A DNA stretch of 5,074 nucleotides from Clostridia bacterium (lineage in GTDB: Bacteria > Bacillota > Clostridia > Lutisporales > Lutisporaceae): NCBI GenBank assembly GCA_029256365.1, contig JAQSYB010000155.1:1-5074 (forward strand). Reading direction: 5' to 3'. Below are positions 1 to 4,959 of this stretch, one piece after another (the stretch's first letter is position 1; each line of letters opens with the position of its first letter). The position numbers were made by a program, and so were the translations under genes. A model generated the notes under the pieces. The model searched no databases and was not told the origin of the DNA. It saw only the letters and a list, made by a program, of their open reading frames with translations.

Positions 1-51
1 TACTGTACCCATTCCAAAGTTTATGGACTGGGCTTCCATGCATATGGTCAA
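1..51 (-). CDS. Start of an unidentified gene downstream of the TetR gene (partial, runs off the window)
   Basis: Only the first codons are visible. A strong ribosome binding site AGGAGG (59-64) overlaps the TetR stop codon (63-65), so a translationally coupled gene is expected here. At 7 nt spacing the best start is TTG at 49-51, giving MTICMEAQSINFGMGTV with the frame open to the edge; ATG at 37-39 is in the same frame. A competing frame begins at ATG 41-43 (MHGSPVHKLWNGYS, also open), but it sits 15 nt from the ribosome binding site. The product cannot be named from this. Genes directly after a TetR regulator are often its target, commonly an efflux pump, and either N-terminus could suit a MATE-type exporter. 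That is only a guess. Confidence 0.35.
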   Translation of the reverse strand, partial: MTICMEAQSINFGMGTV

Positions 52-62
52 TGTCAATCCTC

Positions 63-644
63 CTATTTAGGACTATCCATTAGTCCTTTCATTACAAACT
101 CTGTAAAGTAATCTAAAATCCTTGGAAAAAATTGAATTCCAATTTCCTCTTTATGGGTGTCTATATTTATTATTGCTGCAAAAATTGCCATGATAAACTC
201 GGAATCTATATCATCTCTCATCTTACCTTCAGCTTGCCATTTTTTAACTAACTCTGCAGAATTGCCATATAGGAAATCCACAGCATTGTTTCCGTTTTCT
301 TCACGATATTGTTGTTCCAGCCTGATGAATACATCCCTGTTATACCATTGCTTCAGTATTGGATTGGCGTTCATTCCACTGATATTTCGCGATAAAAATT
401 CCTTAATCAACTTTACGGGTTCATCCTCCGGATCAATAGACTCCATAATACTTTTTTTAAGTTTTACATTTTCATCTAAAAAAATCTCCATAAAAAGTTT
501 ATCCTTAGAAGAGTAGTAGTTATAAAAAGTACCTACCCCTATACCCGCCAATTCTGTTATGTCAGCAACATTCGTATCTTTAAATCCTTTGGAGCAAAAT
601 AGCTCTCTCCCGTATTTTAATATTTCTTCCTTCTTATCTCTCAT
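63..644 (-). CDS. TetR/AcrR-family transcriptional regulator
   Basis: A 193-residue one-domain regulator of typical TetR length. The N-terminal DNA-binding domain spans about residues 5-52. The helix-turn-helix is clear: a first helix with ILKYGRELFCSKGF (8-21), then VADITELAGIGVGTFYNYY (26-44) followed by SSKDKLF, the usual TetR signature of an A-G-x-G-x-G-T-x-Y-x-Y-F-x-S-K-x-x-L pattern. The remaining 140 residues are helical and diverged, as expected for the ligand-binding and dimer domain, so the inducer cannot be predicted. Start ATG 644 has AGGAGG (652-657) 7 nt upstream. It has its own promoter and a perfect palindrome at the start site, so it probably represses itself. It is separated from the iron operon by a terminator, and its stop overlaps the ribosome binding site of the next gene. 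That gene is a likelier target than the siderophore transporter. Confidence 0.95.
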   Translation of the reverse strand: MRDKKEEILKYGRELFCSKGFKDTNVADITELAGIGVGTFYNYYSSKDKLFMEIFLDENVKLKKSIMESIDPEDEPVKLIKEFLSRNISGMNANPILKQWYNRDVFIRLEQQYREENGNNAVDFLYGNSAELVKKWQAEGKMRDDIDSEFIMAIFAAIINIDTHKEEIGIQFFPRILDYFTEFVMKGLMDSPK

Positions 645-659
645 TGGCTAACCTCCTAC

Positions 660-693
660 AATGTGAATGAATATTTTTTTATTCATTCACATT
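660..693. promoter_or_regulatory. Probable TetR operator: perfect 14-6-14 inverted repeat
   Basis: Arms 660-673 and 680-693 are exact reverse complements (AATGTGAATGAATA and TATTCATTCACATT), separated by six T. The repeat lies between the promoter -10 and the ribosome binding site of the TetR gene and overlaps the -10 by three bases. Position and symmetry fit a homodimer operator for autorepression. Binding by this particular protein is inferred. A hairpin role in the mRNA is unlikely because the predicted start site (about 684) falls inside the first-transcribed arm. Confidence 0.75.
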
Positions 694-719
694 TTAACAT
701 GGAAGCATTCGAATGTCAA
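691..719 (-). promoter_or_regulatory. Promoter of the TetR gene (consensus -35, extended -10)
   Basis: On the minus strand there is TTGACA (714-719), a 17-bp spacer (697-713) and TAAAAT (691-696). The spacer ends in TGT, giving an extended -10 TGn motif. The predicted start is near 684, inside the palindrome, leaving a leader of about 40 nt. A 10-bp palindrome CATTCGAATG (706-715) also sits in the spacer and touches the -35. This promoter makes the TetR gene independent of the iron operon. Confidence 0.75.
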
Positions 720-749
720 ATATTGTATTTAAAGTATAAAATATCATTG

Positions 750-795
750 CAAACATAAAAGGCTCCCCCCAGAGCATCAGTCTGAGAGAAGCCTT
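750..795 (-). terminator. Intrinsic terminator of the siderophore-transport operon
   Basis: Read on the minus strand, 15 bases (781-795) pair with 759-773 around a 7-nt loop (774-780), followed by UUUAUGUUUG (down to about 749). It begins 6 nt after the permease 2 stop codon. Three of the pairs are G-U, which become A-C mismatches in a plus-strand transcript. The hairpin is therefore built for minus-strand transcription. Confidence 0.87.
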
Positions 796-801
796 CAATT
801 A

Positions 802-1809
802 CTACTTTTTAATCAATATATACACAAAATACGGTGCTCCGATCAATGCCACCATAATGCCTGCTGGCATACCTGCAGGTTGAACCAAATAGCGTCCTAA
901 TGTATCTGCAAACAACAGAATCCAGCCTCCTAGTAGAATGGCGACAGGAATAAACAGCTGATTCCTTGGTCCCACTATGGCCTTAGACATGTGTGGAGCC
1001 ATTAGTCCAATAAATGAAATGCCTCCAGTGACGGATACTGCAGAAGCCGCCAGAGCCACAGCTGCAAGCAGAAGGTGGATTCGTTCTTTTTCAATGGATA
1101 AACCAAGTCCGACGGCCACAGGCTCACTTAATCCAAGTATGTTTAGACGACTTGCTTTGTACAAGGCAAAGGGGATCAAAACAATTAACCATGGAAGAAT
1201 TGCCAATATAAATGGCCAGTCTGTACCCCAAATATTTCCCGCAAGCCATTTGGCAATAAATTCTACCTTTATTCGATCTGCCGAGGATATCAGTACAATC
1301 ATCAATCCTGAAAGCGCCATGGAGCACCCAACACCAATTAGCACTAGCCTAGTGGGATGGAGGCCATATTGCTTGTTATAGGAAAATAAATAGATGATGC
1401 ATGCTGTAATGAGTGCACCAGCAAAAGCGACAACGGGAAGCAAAAATGCAAACTCCCCTGCATCGATATTAATAAACAGAAATAAAATAGCAATGGCTAC
1501 ACCCGCTCCAGAGTTAATGCCTATCATACCAGGATCCGCCAAATCGTTACGAGTAACTCCTTGTAAAATTGCACCGGACAATGAAAGTGCCATACCTGCC
1601 AAAAGTGTAATGATAATACGCGGCAAGCGAACAGAGAACAAAACAAACTCCTCTTTGAAGGTACCTTCCCCGAGAATAGTTGGAATAAGTCTATCATAGG
1701 AAACAGATGAGTGTCCCATTCCCATCCCAACAATCATTGTAATCGTAATCAATATAAATAAGATGAACAATGCAAGTCGTTGTTTTTTTATGATTGCAGG
1801 TTGTATCAT
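802..1809 (-). CDS. Iron-siderophore ABC transporter permease 2, FecCD family (FhuG/FecD-like)
   Basis: 335 residues, the standard length for a FecCD (BtuC-like) importer subunit, with about nine or ten hydrophobic helices (roughly 12-32, 64-84, 97-114, 120-143, 152-176, 198-217, 245-265, 285-302, 315-333). Family motifs in order are RLPR (61-64), GAILQGVTRNDLADPGMIG (79-97), SEPVAVGLG (228-236), the ATPase-contacting loop GLMAPHMSKAIVG (268-280) and ADTLGR (301-306). The stretch GNIWGTDWP (191-199) recalls Bacillus hydroxamate-siderophore permeases such as YfhA, from memory. In the coupling loop the usual Arg after PHxx is Lys276. The start overlaps the permease 1 stop by ATGA (1806-1809), so translation is probably coupled; GGAGG (1822-1826) and AAAGG (1816-1820) lie upstream. 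It should form the membrane channel as a heterodimer with permease 1. The exact siderophore is not readable from the sequence. Confidence 0.96.
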   Translation of the reverse strand: MIQPAIIKKQRLALFILFILITITMIVGMGMGHSSVSYDRLIPTILGEGTFKEEFVLFSVRLPRIIITLLAGMALSLSGAILQGVTRNDLADPGMIGINSGAGVAIAILFLFINIDAGEFAFLLPVVAFAGALITACIIYLFSYNKQYGLHPTRLVLIGVGCSMALSGLMIVLISSADRIKVEFIAKWLAGNIWGTDWPFILAILPWLIVLIPFALYKASRLNILGLSEPVAVGLGLSIEKERIHLLLAAVALAASAVSVTGGISFIGLMAPHMSKAIVGPRNQLFIPVAILLGGWILLFADTLGRYLVQPAGMPAGIMVALIGAPYFVYILIKK

Positions 1810-2813
1810 GCCAATCCTTTTCCTCCTTTATGTACAATAAATAGAAAGAATGGCAAGCCAATTATTGCAACAATGGCTGCTACAGGAGTCTCATAGGGGG
1901 CATTGATTGTACGCCCAAGAGTATCGGCCAAAAGCATCATGGTAGCGCCTAATATAACTGACATAGGTATGATAAAGCGATAATCTGTTCCTACAATTGC
2001 ACGAACGACATGGGGTATCATTAAACCAATAAAGACCATATTTCCAGCAAGTGCAACAGAGGTACCAGCCAACAAAATAATAACCAAAAAAAGTATTGCT
2101 TTAATTTGTGCAGTCTTCTGTCCTAGTCCGACTGCCACCTCTTCGCTTAAGCTAAGTATGGTAAGTTGTCTTGAAAGATAAATAGCAATCAGTAGCCCAA
2201 TTAAAATAAATATTGAAACGATCTGAAGCTGCTTCCAAGAGGTACCTATCAATCCCCCTGCAGTCCACATAGATACTTCCTTTGAAATCCTAAAGGTTAT
2301 TCCAACACCTTCTGCAACGGCATAAAGAAGGGCTGATACAGCCGCACCAGCTAATACAACTCGAAATGGTGCAAAGCCGCCTTTTTTTAAGGAGCTAATC
2401 CCCAAAACTAAAATGGCTCCTGTGGCAGAACCAATAAAACAAGCAATAATAATCCCATAGTAATTGGCTGTAGGAAAAAATGCAATGACAAGAGCCAATG
2501 CAGCATTTGCACCAGCAGTTAGTCCAAGCAATCCTGGGTCAGCAAGAGGGTTTTTGGTCATGCCTTGCATGACTGCACCAGAAACAGCTAATGCTGCTCC
2601 AACTAAAATTGCAGCTATTTCACGTGGCAATCGAATCTCACGAATAATCAATATTTTGTCACTTGTTGTGTTGGTAGCGAGAGCTGCCCAAACATCCTTA
2701 AGATTGATGTCTGCAGCACCCAAAACCATTGCCGCCGCAAACATTCCAATGAATGCCAGTACAGCTATCAATATTTTAATGGGAAATGGTATATAACGCT
2801 GATTTTCCGTCAT
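1806..2813 (-). CDS. Iron-siderophore ABC transporter permease 1, FecCD family (FhuB/FecC-like)
   Basis: 335 residues with about nine or ten membrane helices (roughly 13-33, 64-84, 97-115, 118-138, 148-170, 197-215, 240-262, 280-297, 310-328). FecCD motifs seen are RLPR (61-64), GAVMQGMTKNPLADPGLLG (79-97), SEEVAVGLG (223-231), the coupling loop GLMIPHVVRAIVG (263-275) and ADTLGR (296-301). It pairs with permease 2 as the inner-membrane channel for a ferric siderophore. Start ATG 2813 is fixed by an in-frame TGA four codons upstream. Its ribosome binding site is poor (only AAGAAG directly before the ATG), unlike its neighbours. That weakness, plus the long structured gap behind the binding-protein gene, suggests lower or separately controlled expression of the permease pair. 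Confidence 0.96.
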   Translation of the reverse strand: MTENQRYIPFPIKILIAVLAFIGMFAAAMVLGAADINLKDVWAALATNTTSDKILIIREIRLPREIAAILVGAALAVSGAVMQGMTKNPLADPGLLGLTAGANAALALVIAFFPTANYYGIIIACFIGSATGAILVLGISSLKKGGFAPFRVVLAGAAVSALLYAVAEGVGITFRISKEVSMWTAGGLIGTSWKQLQIVSIFILIGLLIAIYLSRQLTILSLSEEVAVGLGQKTAQIKAILFLVIILLAGTSVALAGNMVFIGLMIPHVVRAIVGTDYRFIIPMSVILGATMMLLADTLGRTINAPYETPVAAIVAIIGLPFFLFIVHKGGKGLA

Positions 2814-2833
2814 CTTCTTGTCTCATCTTTCTT

Positions 2834-2863
2834 ATTATAATGGTTCGGTTAAGTAATTGTGCT
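2834..2863 (-). promoter_or_regulatory. Possible weak internal promoter before the permease genes
   Basis: A perfect -10 TATAAT (2834-2839) lies about 20 nt upstream of the permease 1 start. The best -35 candidate is AGCACA (2858-2863) at 18 bp, matching consensus at only three positions. No Fur-like palindrome is nearby. TATAAT arises easily in AT-rich DNA, so this is only a candidate. Confidence 0.3.
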
Positions 2864-2883
2864 GCTGTAAGGAATATTCATGC

Positions 2884-2944
2884 TGTCACTTGAAGGAGCG
2901 GCGACCGAAGGACCTTAAGATTCTTCACTGCGTTCAGAATGACA
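2884..2944. repeat. 61-bp repeat-like element with short inverted ends
   Basis: The element starts TGTCACTTGAA and ends TTCAGAATGACA on the plus strand; TGTCA/TGACA and TGAA/TTCA pair as imperfect terminal inverted repeats. The interior is notably GC-richer than the flanks (GGAGCGGCGACCGAAGG). The minus-strand words GTCATTCTGAACG and GAAGAATC resemble a dispersed intergenic repeat I remember from many bacterial genomes, including clostridial ones. Only one copy is in this window, so repetition is recalled rather than seen. It lies in the binding-protein/permease spacer and would be transcribed with the operon. Confidence 0.5.
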
Positions 2945-3008
2945 TGTTATCTAATATCAGAATGTTTAAAATCTGCCGTTCACATAAATATCAACATAGA
3001 GCTTTAAT

Positions 3009-3066
3009 AAAAGTCTCGGCGCATCGAGCGCCTTCGCCTTTTGCCCAGATTTGCTTCGCAAATGGC
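3009..3066. repeat. Two abutting hairpins in the binding-protein/permease spacer
   Basis: On the minus-strand RNA, hairpin A (3043-3066) has AUUUGC and GCAAAU around a GAA triloop, extended by GCC/GGC across a 3-nt bulge. Hairpin B (3009-3042) has GGCGC and GCGCC around UCGAU, extended across an internal loop by AAAAG/CUUUU. The two are directly adjacent. Hairpin A contains GCGAAGC, known as an unusually stable mini-hairpin in DNA. Neither is followed by a U-run, so they look like a dispersed structured repeat or an RNA processing/stability element rather than terminators. Confidence 0.5.
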
Positions 3067-3070
3067 TATT

Positions 3071-3105
3071 AACAAAGCGAGAGGAACTCTTTAGAATTCC
3101 TCTCG
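3071..3105 (-). terminator. Terminator-like hairpin directly after the binding-protein gene
   Basis: On the minus strand, 3094-3105 pairs with 3078-3089 to give a 12-bp stem (one U-G pair) closed by a UAAA tetraloop. It starts 5 nt after the binding-protein stop codon. The tail CUUUGUUA is a weak, interrupted U-run, so partial rather than full termination is expected. It could also protect the upstream mRNA from 3' exonucleases. Either effect would raise ATPase and binding-protein levels over permease. Confidence 0.65.
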
Positions 3106-3110
3106 TCGTT

Positions 3111-4037
3111 TTAGTTGCCCAATAAGCTTTTTGTAAAGAATTCCAATTGATAATCTAGGGTAATAGGATCATTAAAATAGAATTCCTTCGCATTGACTTC
3201 AAATACCCGGCCATTTTTCACAGCAGGAATGCTCTGATATGTATCTGTCTCTTGGAAGGAATGGTCTGCTTCAGGGCTCTTGCTGAAGATTACATAGTCT
3301 CCTGCAAATTCAGGCAAAACCTCCGCTGACAATGCATAGTACCCCTCTTTTAATGCCATTTCTTTTACCTTCTCAGGCATTTCCAATTTCATTTCCTGAT
3401 AAATGATTTCTGTGCCACGGCCCCAATTGTCTCCGAATACATAGATCTGTTTTTCGAAGCTTTCTATCACAGAGATTGTTGCATCCGCACCTATTTTTGC
3501 TTTTATATCTTCTCCAGCTTTTTGAGCTCGTGCTTTAAAATCATCTATCCAAGCTTGTGCTTCCGTTTCTTTATTGAGTAATTTGCCAATCTCTAAATAC
3601 TGAGTTAGGTAATCAACCTTTCCATATGTATATGCAACAGTCGGAGCAATTTCATTTAGCTTCTCTAAATTGTTAGTGGTAGAAGCTGCTATAATCAAGT
3701 CTGGCTCCAACTCGATGATGGTTTCTAGATCTTGATCTGATACTTCTACAGCATCTTTAATATATTGCTCATATCTAGGATTGGATTTTGCCCATATATC
3801 AGTACCAACGATATTGATATCAAGCGCCATAACGTGACCCGCTACAAAGGAATCCAACACAACTACTCGCTGTGGTTCGGCTGGTACCTCAATAGGGCCA
3901 TTTTCAGCTTGGTATGTGATTGTTGTTGGTTTATTTTCCTCTATTGACTTGGCAGCTTCATCTGCTATTGATTTGTTGCTGCAGGCACTAATAATTAGCA
4001 CAAATACGAGCAGCATAGGTATTAATTTTTTCTTCAT
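3111..4037 (-). CDS. Ferric siderophore-binding lipoprotein (FhuD/YxeB-like ABC substrate-binding protein)
   Basis: 308 residues, normal for the iron-siderophore (BtuF/FhuD fold) binding proteins of Gram-positive bacteria. The N-terminus is a lipoprotein signal: MKKK, a hydrophobic core, then the lipobox ISAC with Cys19 as the lipid anchor, followed by a polar linker to about 40. The mature part has PAEPQRVVVLDS (52-63), EPDLIIA (111-117) and NEIAPTV (128-134), typical of the first lobe. The second lobe carries FGDNWGRG (201-208), LPEFAGDY (241-248), VKNGRVFEV (273-281) and FNDPITLDYQ (288-297). The second lobe closely recalls Bacillus YxeB, a ferrioxamine-type hydroxamate binder, so a hydroxamate siderophore is my inference. 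The start has AGGAGA (4046-4051) 8 nt upstream, lying inside the end of the ATPase gene. A terminator-like hairpin follows immediately. Confidence 0.96.
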   Translation of the reverse strand: MKKKLIPMLLVFVLIISACSNKSIADEAAKSIEENKPTTITYQAENGPIEVPAEPQRVVVLDSFVAGHVMALDINIVGTDIWAKSNPRYEQYIKDAVEVSDQDLETIIELEPDLIIAASTTNNLEKLNEIAPTVAYTYGKVDYLTQYLEIGKLLNKETEAQAWIDDFKARAQKAGEDIKAKIGADATISVIESFEKQIYVFGDNWGRGTEIIYQEMKLEMPEKVKEMALKEGYYALSAEVLPEFAGDYVIFSKSPEADHSFQETDTYQSIPAVKNGRVFEVNAKEFYFNDPITLDYQLEFFTKSLLGN

Positions 4038-4833
4038 TTTTATATTCTCCTTTTATTAGATTATATGTTGTACACATAGGTTTGTTGGTTCGAGGATCTT
4101 TACCAATTTCAGCATCTATTTGAAATACCTCTCTCAAGACATTCTTGGTCATTACTTCTTTGCAATTTCCAGCCTTTACTACCTCTCCATCTTTTAGAGC
4201 AATAATATAATCAGCAAATCGAGCTGCTTGATTCAAATCATGAAGAACCATCACCACAGTTCTACCCTGTTCTAAATTCAGTCTTTGTAAAAGCTCCAAT
4301 ACTTCTAGTTGGTGCGCCATATCCAAATAGGTGGTAGGCTCATCAAGAAATATAATATCTGTTTCTTGAGCAAGGGCCATTGCAATCCAGACTCTTTGAC
4401 GTTGTCCCCCTGAAAGTGCATCTAGGTTGCGGTACTTATAGTCCTTTGTCCCAGTGACTTCAAGTGCCCAGTCAATTACCTCATAGTCTTTTTTTGTTAA
4501 ACGTCCAAAACCATTTTGATAGGGAAAACGTCCATATGAAACCAGTTCTCCTACAGTTAGCCCGCTTGCTCCTTCTGGGGTTTGAGGAAGAATTGCCATT
4601 TTTTTCGCAAGGGCCTTGGTATTTTCCTTCAAAATATTCTGTCCATCTAAAATGACTGCACCAGATTGCTGGGTAATAATACGAGTAATCGCTTTTAACA
4701 AGGTGGACTTTCCACAACCGTTTGAACCAATAATGGCAGTAATCTTTTTGTTTGGAAATTCTACACTGAGGCCATTCACAACCAAACGATCACCATAGCT
4801 TATGCTTATGTCCTCTGTATATAGGCGTTCCAT
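3988..4833 (-). CDS. Iron-siderophore ABC transporter ATP-binding protein (FepC/FhuC-like)
   Basis: 281 residues from ATG 4833. It shows all ABC ATPase motifs: Walker A GSNGCGKST (36-44), Q-loop Gln84 in LPQTPEG, signature LSGGQRQR (140-147), Walker B IIFLDEP (160-166) with catalytic Glu165, D-loop YLD (169-171) and switch His198 in VLHDLNQAARFAD. The last two and the ending DPRTNKPMC (246-254) are typical of siderophore/B12 importers. It hydrolyses ATP to drive uptake through the two permeases. I chose ATG 4833 because GGAGG (4841-4845) is 7 nt upstream; ATG 4836 is only 4 nt away, and the TTG at 4854 lies upstream of that site. The final 20 or so residues run past the usual family end and overlap the binding-protein gene by 50 nt. 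A shifted-frame TAATAA at 4053-4058 suggests a small indel. Confidence 0.95.
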   Translation of the reverse strand: MERLYTEDISISYGDRLVVNGLSVEFPNKKITAIIGSNGCGKSTLLKAITRIITQQSGAVILDGQNILKENTKALAKKMAILPQTPEGASGLTVGELVSYGRFPYQNGFGRLTKKDYEVIDWALEVTGTKDYKYRNLDALSGGQRQRVWIAMALAQETDIIFLDEPTTYLDMAHQLEVLELLQRLNLEQGRTVVMVLHDLNQAARFADYIIALKDGEVVKAGNCKEVMTKNVLREVFQIDAEIGKDPRTNKPMCTTYNLIKGEYKNEEKINTYAARICANY

Positions 4834-4840
4834 CATTAAA

Positions 4841-4845
4841 CCTCC
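4841..4845 (-). promoter_or_regulatory. Ribosome binding site deciding the ATPase start
   Basis: GGAGG on the minus strand, 7 nt before ATG 4833 and 4 nt before ATG 4836. It rules out the longer TTG-initiated reading from 4854, which would place this site inside the coding sequence. Confidence 0.85.
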
Positions 4846-4862
4846 ATGAATCAAAGTAAGAA

Positions 4863-4896
4863 AAGCTTATTCGATTAAGATGCTTATCTGATTAAG
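4863..4896. repeat. Tandem imperfect 17-bp repeat in the operon leader
   Basis: Copies 4863-4879 (AAGCTTATTCGATTAAG) and 4880-4896 (ATGCTTATCTGATTAAG) agree at 14 of 17 positions and abut. They lie in the leader between the Fur box and the ATPase ribosome binding site. A related word recurs upstream of the promoter (4969-4985). This could be a second regulator's binding site, or chance in AT-rich DNA. Confidence 0.4.
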
Positions 4897-4926
4897 TGAT
4901 GATAATGATTATCATTATCATCACTT
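4894..4926. promoter_or_regulatory. Fur box (perfect 33-bp palindrome)
   Basis: Arms 4894-4909 and 4911-4926 are exact reverse complements around one central base. Inside, 4901-4919 reads GATAATGATAATCATTATC on the minus strand, identical at all 19 positions to the classical Fur consensus. It also contains a perfect 7-1-7 site TGATAAT-G-ATTATCA (4900-4914) and a near-perfect second one offset by 6 bp (4906-4920), the arrangement that lets two Fur dimers bind. It begins 4 bp after the -10 and covers the predicted transcription start, so iron-loaded Fur should block initiation. Confidence 0.93.
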
Positions 4927-4930
4927 GCTT

Positions 4931-4959
4931 ATTATAAATCTACTACGGCATCCTGTCAA
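4931..4959 (-). promoter_or_regulatory. Main promoter of the siderophore-transport operon
   Basis: On the minus strand there is TTGACA (4954-4959), an exact 17-bp spacer (4937-4953) and TATAAT (4931-4936), a full consensus sigma-A promoter. The start is predicted near 4924-4925, inside the Fur palindrome, giving a leader of about 90 nt. Such a strong promoter under a strong operator implies low expression with iron and very high expression without it. Confidence 0.92.

Noticed and set aside
157..516. Plus-strand 119-codon frame
   Set aside because: It is antisense to the TetR gene, with no ribosome binding site and no domain.
977..1381. Plus-strand 134-codon frame
   Set aside because: It is antisense to permease 2, whose family motifs are unmistakable; there is no plausible start signal or recognisable domain.
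2464..2796. Plus-strand 110-codon frame
   Set aside because: It is antisense to permease 1. Its Ala/Pro-rich composition is what a membrane protein gene gives when read on the other strand.
2857..3072. Plus-strand 71-codon frame in the spacer
   Set aside because: It has no ribosome binding site and consists of the repeat and hairpins read as protein (words such as ILHCVQNDM and APSPFAQICFANG, which I recall as typical of spurious repeat-derived predictions).
2814..3110. CRISPR array or riboswitch in the spacer
   Set aside because: The hairpins differ from one another, there are no regularly spaced direct repeats, and I recognise no riboswitch core.
4060..4088. TATAAT (4060-4065) inside the end of the ATPase gene as a promoter for the binding-protein gene
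   Set aside because: The only -35 at 17 bp is CCAACA (three matches), and the site is within coding DNA next to a strong Fur-regulated promoter. The evidence is too thin.
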